DNA from: Chara braunii
Taxonomy: Eukaryota; Streptophyta; Charophyceae; Charales; Characeae
Assembly (NCBI GenBank): GCA_003427395.1
Contig: BFEA01000516.1
Location: 608,635 to 658,475, forward strand
DNA length: 49,841 nucleotides
Reading direction: 5' to 3'
The notes beneath the pieces were generated by a model. The model did not search any database. It was not told the DNA's origin and worked only from the letters and a program-made list of their open reading frames with translations. Each line of letters opens with the position of its first letter. The first letter of the stretch is position 1. The translations under genes were made by a program, and so were the position numbers. Shown piece after piece: positions 1 to 9,922 of the stretch.

Positions 1-10
1 GGGGATTCTG

Positions 11-67
11 CAGACTGTTAGGGTTCAGCCTCCTGATGAGTCGGTGAAACTCCGACGAAACAGTTTG
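11..67 (+). ncRNA. Type III hammerhead ribozyme-like motif
   Basis: The conserved core CTGATGA (33-39) is followed by a perfect 5-bp stem II (GTCGG 40-44 with CCGAC 52-56, loop TGAAACT) and then GAAA (57-60). Stem III forms between CAGACTGT (11-18) and ACAGTTTG (60-67), eight pairs including one G-U, and correctly pairs the U before the cleavage base with the last A of GAAA. This puts the cut in GTT|A, after position 19. Stem I (AGG 20-22 with CCT 29-31) is short and leaves one extra C (32) before the core, a departure from consensus that could weaken activity. Hammerheads self-cleave RNA and occur in plant retrozymes, viroid-like RNAs and Penelope-type elements. The motif is directly visible; activity is not shown. 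Confidence 0.62.
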
Positions 68-138
68 TCACAGCCCCTCGTTTGTTGTCCTCTTCCTCTC
101 TGCCTACGGTTTACCGGGCAGTTCTATTTGACGATTGC
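20..138 (+). mobile_element. Hammerhead-bearing dispersed repeat, copy 1
   Basis: A unit of about 115 bp starts at the predicted cleavage site (AGGGTTCAGCC...) and ends at ...TATTTGACGAT. A near-identical copy lies in the opposite orientation at 40640-40757, where it is followed in its own sense by an AT run and a poly(A) tail. Here the unit runs directly into antisense U6 sequence instead. No ORF is present. It behaves like a short non-autonomous retroposon; the family name is unknown to me. Confidence 0.6.
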
Positions 139-306
139 GCAGGGGACCATGCTACCCATCTTCCCTCGAACACACCACACCCTCATTATGACTGCATCCA
201 ACCGGAAAGATGGCTTGTATGCATTCGGAATCAGGGTGTGTTATGTTCGACGGAAGACGGTAGTCTATATTCTCTATACCGTTCCAATTTTAACGGATGT
301 CCCGAA
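135..306 (-). pseudogene. U6 snRNA fragment, split by a foldback
   Basis: Read on the minus strand, 306-271 matches the 5' part of plant U6 (TTCGGGACATCC, then AAAATTGGAACG, then TATAGAGAA in place of TACAGAGAA). Bases 154-135 match the following U6 segment (TAGCATGG, then CCCCTGCGCAA). In U6 these two pieces are contiguous; here about 115 bp separates them, made of an inverted repeat. The 3' end of U6 is missing and the hammerhead repeat abuts it. It is a non-functional relic, probably a retropseudogene like the one at 35.7-35.9 kb. Confidence 0.62.
152..264. repeat. Small foldback (MITE-like) in U6 fragment
   Basis: The left arm (152-184: CTACCCATCTTCC..., then CGAACACACCACACCCT) and right arm (232-264) are inverted copies of about 33 bp with a few mismatches, separated by about 47 bp. 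The arms meet the interrupted U6 sequence on both sides, so the foldback appears to have inserted into, or arisen inside, the U6 copy. No ORF. Confidence 0.6.
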
Positions 307-309
307 ATA

Positions 310-425
310 CCGACTGTTGGTGTCCCATCCAAACCTGAACCCGACTGTTGATGTCCCATCCAAACCTGAACCTGAGAAGAAAAATACAAATAAAATTCTT
401 AGAGTCAAAAAAAAAAAAAAAAAAA
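310..425 (+). repeat. 31-bp tandem duplication and poly(A) tail
   Basis: Two 31-bp copies (310-340 and 341-371, beginning CCGACTGTTG) differ by one base. They are followed by an A-rich stretch ending in 19 A (407-425). The A tail on the + strand suggests the 3' end of a retroposed sequence in the same sense as the hammerhead unit. Confidence 0.55.
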
Positions 426-484
426 TCCGGGAAGCGCTGCATGCTGCGTTTTTTTTTTTTTCAAAATAAAGAGCGACGACCTTG

Positions 485-1118
485 GGCGAGGTCCCATTAG
501 CAGTCGGATAGGAGTGTGGCGTATCCAGTGTGACACTGAGGCCTGGACCCCACTGGCCGGCGGCCTGGAAAAGTTTTGGCGAGGCGGTGTTTTCCAGACC
601 CACAGGACACCGGTGTGGAAAGTCGGCCCGGAAATGGATTTCAGACCCCACTGGGCATGCCCGTGCAAAGAAAGCTTCCGACAGAATCTTTTCAATCGGT
701 TGGGGGTGTGGCCAAGCCCACTGGATAGAAGATTTTCAGCATTTTACTTGCTGTTGTGCAATTATCTCATTGGGTGGAGCCCTCCTTCAACCACGGAGTA
801 TATGGAGGGTGTCAGGATCACTTCTGACAGAAGTCGATTTTGTTCCAAAAAAATGTGGCGTACTTGTCCACAAAACGGGAAGCTTGTCCAGGACCGTTTT
901 GTGGACCAGTACACCGGCGCCGGCGTACTGGTCACTAGCAACGGGAAGCTTTCTTTGCACGGGTATGCCCAGGGGAACAAAGATCTCCTTACTTTTTCGG
1001 GTTATACGTGTGAAGTACTGACCGTGGGATCACGAGTACTGCATGGCAGGATTTGGGTCACTCAACTGCCCCACAAACTCGTTTCTATGCTAGTGGTGGT
1101 TGCTAGTGGGACCTCGCC
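485..1118. repeat. 634-bp foldback element with nested inverted repeats
   Basis: The outer ends 485-502 and 1101-1118 are inverted copies (GGCGAGGTCCC core, 17 of 18 matching). Inside lie further inverted pairs: 651-680 with 942-972 (one mismatch, one gap), 866-878 with 894-906 (13 bp, perfect), and a near-perfect 30-bp palindrome at 904-933 centred on CCGGCGCCGG. Long reading frames here read through the arms in both directions and match nothing I recognise, so I do not call a gene. It may be a MITE or foldback transposon. Confidence 0.5.
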
Positions 1119-1159
1119 CCTTGAGATATCATCACTGAACTGACCGGCCCCAGGTAATT
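1117..1159 (-). mobile_element. SINE body fragment (minus copy)
   Basis: Read on the minus strand this stretch matches the body of the tRNA-headed SINE at 13159-13200 (shared: CCTGG, GGTCAG, then GATGATATCTCAAGG). The tRNA-like head is not recognisable here. It abuts the right end of the foldback. The flank 1160-1440 shows no gene, ending in a run of T (1420-1443). Confidence 0.45.
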
Positions 1160-1418
1160 AATTCAGAATTATTTTATTATGTTCATCTGATTGCGTAGAG
1201 CTTAGATCTGTATTGGCCTCACTCCACTGGACAACACTCCATATGTATGTGGACCTCGCCTCGTCTGGGTACATTGAAAACGTTGGACTCCTCCAAAAGC
1301 ACTTGGTCCAGAAAAGCGTCCAAATGCATGTTCAGTAGTGCAGCGAAGTAGTTTTACATCAGAAGTTCATGGGTGTAACCAACTGAACTAGGTCCGTTGG
1401 TAGCCATGCTGCTGCTGC

Positions 1419-1443
<25 letters not shown>

Positions 1444-1449
<6 letters not shown>

Positions 1450-1910
1450 TAGTACCCTAGAGAGACATTCCGGGCGCCCGGGTCCCGATGTCACGCCCGG
1501 ATTGGCAAACGGGTGACCGGCTGGGCATGACCCCGGGCAGCCCCAGCGCAAAAAAAAAAAATAAAAAAAAAATAAAAACAACAAATCCAAAAAAATCTGA
1601 AAAAACATTATCTTGTGTAGAATTGCAATACAAACAGCTTTTGGCTGAGGGTCACATCAGAATTCCTCACAGAACTAAATATAAAATGGAAAATAACCAT
1701 ATCACACTAAGGCACCCCCCTTTAAGCCCCTTAGCCCCTTTAAAATTCATTTACACTCCCCTTGCCCCCCCTTGACAGCCAACACTCAAAAAAAGAAAAG
1801 AGCCCGGATTTGGGCTCCTCGAAAAACCCCACCGCCAATTTTTTTTTATTTTTATTTTTTGCCATGACCGGGTCACCCGGGCGTTACGCCCAGGTGACCG
1901 GCCGGTCATG
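1444..1910. repeat. GC-rich hairpins flanked by A/T homopolymers
   Basis: Two hairpin-forming GC blocks occur. At 1477-1537, CCCGGGTC pairs with GACCCCGGG around GTCACGCCCG/CGGGTGAC. At 1863-1910, CATGACCGG pairs with CCGGTCATG, with inner GTCACC/GGTGAC and GGGCGT/ACGCCC pairs, nearly closing a 48-bp palindrome. Runs of A or T adjoin both blocks (1420-1443, 1551-1577, 1840-1860). They share the GTCAC/GTGAC core and may be the ends of one element. No gene is visible between them. Confidence 0.45.
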
Positions 1911-2834
1911 AAAACCTTCCTAGGTAGTACCTCCGAGGCTGTTTTTGCCGACCCTGAATTTCACTGCGCTCTGAGTTTTGCCGAGCCTGGGTCCCACTCC
2001 ATTTTCTTTATGGTACTCTCACGAGAAGAACGAAAAAAAAAAAAAAAAGGAAGAAGAAAAGTTGGGACTATGGAAAAGCAAGAAAACAAGAAAAAGGAAA
2101 CAAAGCTCTGCCAGTGTTTGCAGTTGTATACACTCTTGGAAGTGGTAGTGTGAGTGTGCCCTCGGTGAGGGCATCTCAGCCCCGCGGCCAGGTTGTCGGA
2201 TTTCCATAAACACAAAACAAGGAAAAATAAACAGAAACACGGATTCGGCCGTGAAAATGGCTGGATACATTCCTCTAAATGCCAGTGTGATCAGGGTTAC
2301 AATCCCCTGAGGAAACACAGCTAGAGCAGATCACGGATTCAGCCCTGCCTCATTGGCAGGGGACTCATAACAAACAAACGAGAAAGGGAAAAACAAGAAA
2401 AACAAGTTTCAGAATGTGAGCTGTAAGATGCATTTTGTAGAGGAAGACTGTGAGCACGGCCTCCTAGACTACCCTGCTTGGCATCATTGCAGTACGAAAA
2501 AGCTTTTTTTTTTCCCCTTTTCCTTTCATGCGCGGGCAAAAGAAAACTAAGATTTATGGGACTTGCTGACCCTGGGTCCCACCCTCGAATTCTTCGGGTA
2601 CAGGCTAAAACCTGTAATTTCCCAACACTGGCAGAGGTACTAGTGATTGGGTGTGCTAGGTAGGTGGTCGCCATGCTGCTTTGTGAGAATCATATGACGT
2701 CTAGCAGAACCAATTTGTCTATCACAGTCCGATTAGTAGACAAGAACATGACCATCATGATCAATTGCAGAGTCCTTGAGGTGTTGATGATTGCAAGATC
2801 TCTCCGCAGTTTGGTCTCCTTTTATGTGCAACAC
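1911..2834. repeat. Gene-free stretch with diverged repeats
   Basis: No credible gene. Two diverged copies of an A-rich plus GTGAG...GCC segment begin near 2088 and 2392 (each with CAAGAAAAA, then a TGTAGAGGAAG/CACTCTTGGAAG-like stretch, then GTGAGTGTG or GTGAGCACG). The phrase CCTGGGTCCCAC recurs at about 1987 and 2571, and ACGGATTC with GCC follows at about 2239 and 2333. This looks like decayed tandem or dispersed repeat DNA. Confidence 0.35.
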
Positions 2835-3640
2835 CATACTTGGAATCCCATGGCTTGACCATTACATGCCTACACATTTCTTCTATCCGCCATCTGCCTC
2901 ACCCCACGCTCTGGTGACCTGATCAACATCCCACTCGAGAATACCAGTTCCACTGCTACCTTCGTAATCCCACACTACTTCCTTCACATGGCTAAACTGA
3001 ACCCTGACTCCACCACTTTTGCCATGTCATTGACCTAGAGTGCTTTGAGGACCTTCTCGCTTCAAACAGACTGGATAGCCTCCTCTTTCTGATACGGCCA
3101 TTGCATCAATGCTGGAGGAGTTCAGCCAGGTGTTTCACATGCCATGGACTTAGGCATGGACACAGTCCTCCTCCTCATCCTCCTTATCAACTCTCTCTCC
3201 TTGAGGCCAAAGAGATGATGCGCCAGCTCTTGGAACTCCTTGACAAAGGATTTATTCCACATAACACTTCACCCGTTGGTATGAGCTCTCTCGTTGTTGG
3301 AAAACATGGAACCAAGTAATTATGCATGTGCACAGACTACCACGCCCTGAACCAGATCACGAGCAAGAACAAAATATCCCATATTTAGGATTTTTGAACT
3401 TTTTGATCACCTCCATGGGGCCACGTACTTCACAAAGATTGACCTTCTTAGTGACTTCCACCAGATCTGAACCCGAGAGGAAGACATTCACAAGATTGCC
3501 TTTTGAGGTTGCTTCGGTTGTTCCTTTTAATGCTGTTCGGTGTGACAAACGCCCAAACCACCTTGTAGTCTTGTATTTTTGTGATCTTCTTGAAGTATGT
3601 GTCATTTGTCCGTTATTGGAAAACCTAGCTTTATACAAAA
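2835..3640 (+). pseudogene. Decayed Ty3/gypsy protease-RT fragment
   Basis: Pieces of a Ty3/gypsy polyprotein can be followed across frames: ILGMPWLDHY (post-protease), then LLDKGFIPHNTSPVG, then an MCTDYHALNQITSKNK-like stretch (usual form CIDYRALNxxTxKNK), then YFTKIDLLSDFHQI, then LFGVTNAQTT, then VVLYFCDLL, which stands where the YLDD catalytic loop belongs. Stops and frameshifts break every frame, and sequence is missing between the last two motifs. It lies immediately left of the LTR that starts at 3676, so that LTR probably inserted into or beside this older element. Identification as Ty3/gypsy RT is firm; exact limits are not. Confidence 0.7.
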
Positions 3641-3675
3641 TTTGACAAATGTTCCTTCCTACCTCGAGCGTAGAC

Positions 3676-4274
3676 TGTGACGATCTCCTTTCTAATGAGC
3701 GCCAATTTCTGTATGGCCAGGTTCTCGGTGCTTAGATGAGATCGGGGAGGAATTGTGCAAGTGCCCTTGTTTTTCTTTTTCTTTCTTTTGGATCTTGCAA
3801 GAATCGGGGCCGCAGGGTATTGGTGGTTAGTCCGCGACTTAGCAAAGCGCGAGGGAAAACCAGTTGTTGCGCCTTTTTCCTTTTCTTTTTGTTGACGGGA
3901 CCGGACAGGGAATTTTGGGCGCGATCATCGCGCGGAGAAATCTTTTTGAATTTTGAACTTGCAAGGAACCCGCGCGGGTTCTCAGAATTTGTTTTGCGAT
4001 TAGGACTTTAATTAGGAATTTGGGAACATCGTAATTTTGCTGTAACTGCACAATGCTGCTCGCTCGCGCGCGCCTTGCTGCACCTAGCCCTGCGTTCTGT
4101 CCTGGCCGCGCCTAAATTTCGCCTGTAACTGTAATCTTTTCCTGACAGGCGAGGGTGTAATTGTAATCTTCTCCTTCTTGATTTCTTCTCGCGCAAAAAC
4201 ATGCACACTCTTTATTTTCGTCTCCTTGGCCAGAACGGTGCATGACGGGATCGATGCGTGGAGAGTGGCTACGT
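3676..4274 (+). mobile_element. 5' LTR (element A), left piece
   Basis: Starts TGTGACGATC. Its sequence (purine- and GC-rich with CGATGCGTGGAGAGTGG near its end) matches, in inverse orientation, the 6000-6630 part of the solo LTR and continues logically at 6631. Together with 6631-8343 it makes one LTR of about 2.3 kb. No ORF of interest. The 5 bases before it are TAGAC. Confidence 0.65.
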
Positions 4275-6630
4275 TGTGACGCCCAACCTCGCCGCCCGCG
4301 CGTCTTCCTGATTGGAGTGGGATGGGGGCCCGGACGTGCAAAAAGGGGGTGTGCCAAGGATTTTAGGAAAGTGGGGGTGGAGTTCCAGGTCGGAACTGAA
4401 ATCTCGCGTGGCAAGTCTTAGGAGTAGTTGTGCAAGATAGCCAGCGCGGGGCGCATTTGACTTTTATGCCCTGGGGGATGTCATCGCCATCCCCGCGAGT
4501 TCCGTTGCCGAGGCCGGGCTCGGATTTGATGAACCGGCGGAACGCTATGCATGTCGTGCTGCTAGATTAATCGCTGGCGTCGCTCGTGACAAGCCTCGGA
4601 GTCGGATGACGCGGGCCTCAGGCGTAGGTTGTCTGCTCGCTGCTCGGCCTCAGTTCGGGTCCGCCAAAAGAACCCCGTGGCTCGGTACTCGCTGTCCTAC
4701 TGGCACTCGGAGCACGGGGTTCGAGGCCAGTAGGGGGCGAGTGCGTGCCATGGGGCCGCCGTTAAACAGTGAAAAGGCGACACTAAGCGGTAGGGAGGGA
4801 AGTCTGTCTCAATGATGACAACACCGGGTTCGGTGACGACGTGGCTTGCGTGTGAGCTAGGGAATTGGGAGGGAAAAGGGATCGCGCTTAAGGCCCGTTC
4901 ATTGTCCCATCCATAAACACGTTCGTTCCCAGTCTGAAGGGGAACTTTGGAGGGTTGGGGCGGGGTCGTGCGAGAAGACAAGCGTTTTTCCACTCCCAGT
5001 ATTCTCGGAACCGTCGATGTCTCAGGCTTTCCCGATCCGTGACGTGGAAGGGAATCCCATCATCCATGCTATCATAAATTTGCGAGTTTAGACATAGACT
5101 CGAGCGTGGGTCTTACAGTCATGCATGTCGGCGACGCCCTTTCTGGTCGAGCCCAATCGGTTGGATCAGATCGACTGGCTATCCTTTGGTCGGGGCATCG
5201 TCTGATCAGTCAATACTATGCCCGTCCAGCACGTGGCACTTACGCTCCCGAGTGCGCGTGTCAAGAAACAGACATTGGGAAGGCAATCAGAGGGTAATCA
5301 CACATTTGAATCGGCCATCCACTTATCAGCCAAAGCATACATCAGCCAAGACCGCCGAGTTTTCGTTAAAATGTCCTTTCAATAAATAAAAAAAGGAACG
5401 GGAAATTGACATGCATACATGCGATCCGACAGAGATAGTGTCAATAATCGGGTGATTGGTCCGCCTGAGAACTTAGTTTTGAAGACGAATTTCTCCAATA
5501 CTCATGCATTAATCGAGCCTCGAGAGATCAACAAAGGTTCATGCATCAAGCCGACGAAGATCACATCATCACAACCCAGGCTCACCAAGGTCATGCGCAG
5601 ACACTCGTCGTACCCGATCTCAACATACCTCAGTAAAACGGGAATGAGGAGAGAAAATCAAGCCGATTACTGAGAAAAACGCAAACCAGAGATATTCATG
5701 AGCAAAAAAGTTCGCCCGTGCGCCACAGTCCGTTGTGGCCCGCACGTCAACCCCGCCTACTCGGCACCAGCTCGTCGGGTTGCCCGACTCACTTCTGCTT
5801 ATCTTCTCACTTACTCGTTAGCCGGTCCTCACTGGCCGCGCTGACTTCCAAATTCTTAGAGAGAAAACTAATCGCGCTTGCGAAATTTATAGCGTGCATG
5901 CTTGCGTGATGAACCCGGGATTATTCCCCAGTGAGAGGAAAGGGAAGAGAAGGAAGTGCCTACGCCTGCATGGCAAAGCCGCGGTGTGGGGGACGCAGCC
6001 ACACTCCACGCATCGATCCGGTCAGGCAGTCACTCAGGCCAATTAGAGTGGAGAACGAGGTATGCACGACAAAGGGGGAGAAGGCGGGGAAACACGAGAG
6101 AATCAAGAAGAAGGAATACAGTTACAATCGCGCCCGCCAAAAATTACAGTTACATGCAGGATTAAGGGCGCGATACAGTCAGAGCCCGGTCCCCACTGCG
6201 GTGAGGGGTGCGCAAGCAAGAAGCGCGACGCAACAAGATTTCAGAGTACCTAAATTCCTAGCCTAAATCCTATTTGCAAAAAGAAATTCCGAAAAGACAC
6301 AAAAACAATTCCGAGAGTCCGTCATCCGTTGTAAATTTGAAAAACGACATTCCCGCGCGCTAATCGCGCCAAAATTCTCATCTCCCACAGCAGAACAAGA
6401 AAGAAGCTATGACAATCGTTATTTATCATGCTCGCTAAGGCGAGGTCACTCCATCGTCTGCGCAGGACTTTCCCGGCCCCGGTCCCAAAAGCCAAAAAAA
6501 AGTGAGCGAGGGTATCCATGCAACTCGTCCAGCCGACCCATATCTCTGCACTCCACCCGCCCAACCAGTCCCCAACCCCCGAAGCCGCTTCGTGTCGAAA
6601 GTCGTGCGATTACCGAAATAGTTTGTCACA
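4275..6630 (-). mobile_element. Inverted solo LTR (same family) inside LTR A
   Basis: The 2356-bp block begins TGTGACGCCC and ends GTTTGTCACA on the + strand, so it is bounded by inverted TGTGAC/GTCACA ends. Read on the minus strand it parallels element A's LTR from end to end. Examples: the GTGCCAAGGATTTTAGGAAA block at 4357-4376 corresponds to 8258-8277, and the CTTCCTTCT/GGCTAACGAGTA blocks at 5990-5800 correspond to 6670-6815. Flanking ACGT (4271-4274) and ACGC (6631-6634) look like a 4-bp target duplication with one change. No internal region is present, so this is a solo LTR left by LTR-LTR recombination. Confidence 0.65.
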
Positions 6631-8343
6631 ACGCCCCCCATACCGCGGCTCGATCATGCAACTCTAGGCACTTCCTTCTTCGCTCTTCCTTCTGCTTTAG
6701 TGTAATCCCGATTGTCTCGCGCGAGTACGAATTGTTATAAAGTTTGCAAGCGCGACTAATTTTCTCCCTAATCTATACTTCGGAGTTAGCCCGGTTGAGA
6801 GAATCGGCTAACGAGTAGGAACAAGACGGTGAGTAGGAAGTTGGGCGATCTGACGAGCTGATGCTGAGTGTGCGGGGTTGACGTGTGGCGGCGAAGGACT
6901 GTGGCACGCGGGCGAACCCGGCTGCATGCCCGGATCAAGCGAGGTGACAACTCCGTGTTGTTGGTAGGTGCGAGGCGACGGACTGCCCGCATCGGAGGAA
7001 CATTGAGAGAGAGAGAGAGCACGGTGTGCTGGAGTGGTGTTTTCTCTTCGCATCCTCTGTATAATTTTGATTCTGGTATTGACCACCTTTGCTTGCGTCA
7101 ATCTCGTATTTTCCTTCTTCGATTGATGTGTGCATTGTCTCCTTTTCCCCCGCCCTTTTCTTTTTGGTAAACCATGGATATACGACAGTTGCAGTTCAAT
7201 TGATTGAATGGATGATGTCGATTGATGAGTCAGGGGATTGTTGCATGTATAGTTCGTACGTCCCGTTGTTTGATGTATGGGAAATTGCTCCTCTCTTCCT
7301 TTGCGCACCCGTATGTTTGCATATGCTGCCTCGATCGGTTGTTCAAATTGCATTAAGTCTGTGGATGTCGTCTTCTCGAATAGACCAAGCGTAGACTAGA
7401 TGCATGCATAACGAGTTGTCTTAAACCCTGTCGGAGACAGATCCTGTGCACGCACATATACGAATGACCAAAATGAGGCGGTCATCACGTATACGTGTGC
7501 CTGCATGATTTGTCTCCAACCAGGCTGCACCACGAACGCACAGATGTATGAATTGAGATTCCCTCACGAGACATGGACATCGGCATTCCATTCTGGATCA
7601 CCGACCGCGACTGTCTGAGGGACCGCGAGTACTGCAGGTACAAGGAAAACGAGAACCTCTCTCGGTGACCGAGGTTGAGGCTCCCTCTATTTCCATACCA
7701 AACCAAGAACGATCGACTGTGTGCATGTGACTTCCAACAGGCCATAAGACAAAATCCCCGAATCCCTGATTACCCTGACACGCGTAACCGCCAGGCCTAT
7801 GTGGAATCGGGATTTGTCGCCATCGAAATTGACTTCCCTCCCTTCTACCTCCTTCTTCCCTACCACAATCTAACAGTCGTTCCATGGAAAGCGATAACCC
7901 CCTACTAGTCCTGAAGGTCGTGCTCTGAGTGTTGGCAGCATTACGCCTACCGGGCTGCGGGATTTGTCCAACGAACCCGTTCCGAAGCTGAACACCGAGA
8001 ACACAGCCTCCGGCTGAGGCCGTCCACGTCAGACTCCGAGGTCTATGAAACCCGCAAACGAGAGGTGTTGGACTAGAGAGATGGCCATTGCATTCCCCCT
8101 GTGCATATAATACTAGCCCACCCCAGGCGACAAGGCCGACGGAACTAGCCGTCCGGTTCCAACAAGCGCGGATGAGAAACCTGGCCCCCTGCCGAACCAC
8201 TTGCACTTTTGTCCCTGAAAACACTGGAGATCTCAGTTCCGACCCGGGACTCCACCCCACTTTCCTAAAATCCTTGGCACACCCCTTTTATGCACTTTCA
8301 GGCCCGCTCTCACTCCGAAACAGGAAGTCGCGCTGGGCGTGAG
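6631..8343 (+). mobile_element. 5' LTR (element A), right piece
   Basis: Continues element A's LTR after the solo-LTR interruption (CCCCCATACCGCGGCT aligns with CCCCCACACCGCGGCT on the minus strand near 5990). It ends about 2 bases before the primer-binding site. Length with the left piece is about 2312 bp, close to the 2356 bp of the solo copy. ORFs in this stretch differ between the two copies and are not credible genes. Confidence 0.65.
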
Positions 8344-8345
8344 GT

Positions 8346-8358
8346 TGGTATCGGAGTC
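8346..8358 (+). other. Primer-binding site, element A
   Basis: TGGTATCGGAGTC resembles the plant initiator-Met tRNA 3'-end complement (TGGTATCAGAGCC), differing at two positions. It sits two bases after the LTR and about 95 bp before gag, as expected for a + strand LTR retrotransposon. Confidence 0.65.
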
Positions 8359-8452
8359 GACATATGTCGAGACCAAGGACAAAGAAGTGGCCCGTCTTTA
8401 TAGCCCGACCGATCTTGCGGGCCCTAGGCAAGGATGATCTAGGCAAAGAAAT

Positions 8453-9688
8453 GTGCCGATGCGCAATCCTGTAGTTACCCGAAGCAGGTCCGCAGGACAA
8501 CAGACCACCGACATGAATGTTAATCCAGCACCTAATGCTAACTTGGCGCAAGGAGGGGCGAATCAAGCAGGGCTCGTACCTCCGCAACCTGCACGTATTC
8601 GTGCACCTGCTGCCCCACCTGATTTGTATCTCTTCGACCCTGCACACCACTTGGCCAAAGAGTGGCTCGCCACGCTCCGAGCACAACAATACAACAAGAA
8701 TGAAGCCAGGATCAATATCCCAACCCGTCTGGGAGGAGATGCGCATCATTAATTTAATACTTACGAGTGGGTCGATCTCCCAACATTCAAAAGGGACTTT
8801 TTGCATCGTTTTGATTATATTCATCCAAAACAGGCCTTTTTCATGATCAAGGATCGGGTACAGAAGCCCCTGGAGTCCATTGCAAAATATCGCAGCCGAT
8901 TTTATAAATTGTTTGTAAAGTCCGAACGCGACGAGAAGGCTGCCAGTGACTTATTCATTGACGGACTTAGGAGTCGCGTGATGCGGGCGAAGCTGCGAAA
9001 GCAGTTTTCCCCCATCACTCACACCATGCAGCAAATCATGGATGTAGCCGAGGAAATGGAGAGAAAGTTTGCTGCTAGCTTCCTCGAAGGGGAAGATCAC
9101 GCTAAAGATGGAGATTCCACCGAACTGGCCCGGGCCAAGGCGGAGCTAGCTGCGCTCCAAGATAAATTAGAAAACATGGGCTTTGTCTCAGGCCCTGTAA
9201 CCTACCAGGAACAGGTGGCAGCCAAGAGGCCTCTCTCCGACCGGGGTCCTGGGCCACCTATGGCAAATGTCCCCACGCCCTCTCAAGGTGCAACAGGGAA
9301 AGCGGATGATTCAAATGCGATATTGGAACTTACACGGACATTAGTAAATTTGATGCAGGAAAGCAAGAAAGAGCAACGTGAACATAACACCCGGATAGAA
9401 ACGCTGATGCGTTCGATGCGCCCCATCATGGTTCAATCCTTACCCTTACCTCTAGGTGCATCTGCCGCAACGGGAGGGGATGTGGCGGGTGCAAGTGCAC
9501 GAGTAGATGGTTGTTATACTTGTCACCAGCCCGACCACATAGCCCGAAAATGCCCCAACAGACCCACTCAGGGCCGAATAGGAGCGGCCCCCGCTGCAGC
9601 AGCACTAGTGGCCAATGGACCTGGACGAGTCAGAACGATGGTGGAAGAAAAAAACCGACGGGGTAACAACCACCGCGGTCGCAGCTGA
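8453..9688 (+). pseudogene. LTR-retrotransposon Gag (element A), one in-frame stop
   Basis: Gag packages the element RNA into virus-like particles in the cytoplasm. One frame runs from 8453 to TGA at 9686-9688, broken only by TAA at 8750-8752; the frame is the same on both sides. The N-terminal part is Ala/Pro/Gln-rich. The middle (after FLHRFDYIHPK) is a retrotransposon-gag core of hydrophobic helices (SIAKYRSRFYKL, DLFIDGLRS). A predicted coiled coil with ELARAKAELAALQDKLE follows, then one zinc knuckle CYTCHQPDHIARKC (CX2CX4HX4C, 9512-9553). It directly follows LTR and PBS. Downstream protease and RT are absent: 9689-9922 has no readable pol, and then a LINE begins. Family assignment (Ty3/gypsy or related) rests on the single knuckle and context. 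The stop could be a mutation or a readthrough site; I favour mutation. Confidence 0.75.
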
Positions 9689-9922
9689 GGAAGCAACAGA
9701 GCTAATCCCTTTAGGATCAATATGTTTCTCTGGGATACCCGGGTTTAGGCATGATCGGAGCTATCCGCCCTGTGACTGAGGAGCGAGAAGTATCAGAATG
9801 GAGACCTTCCCCGAACGAAATGAAATCCGGTTGTCCCGCGTTCGTTACGATGGAAATCGATGTGCTAGATATAGTTCAGGCGTTGGATCACTGCATTCCG
9901 TGTCATCGCCAGAGGGCCCAAA

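Noticed and set aside
6808-7353. 181-codon minus-strand frame in LTR A
   Set aside because: It is not kept in the solo LTR copy of the same sequence and is low complexity.
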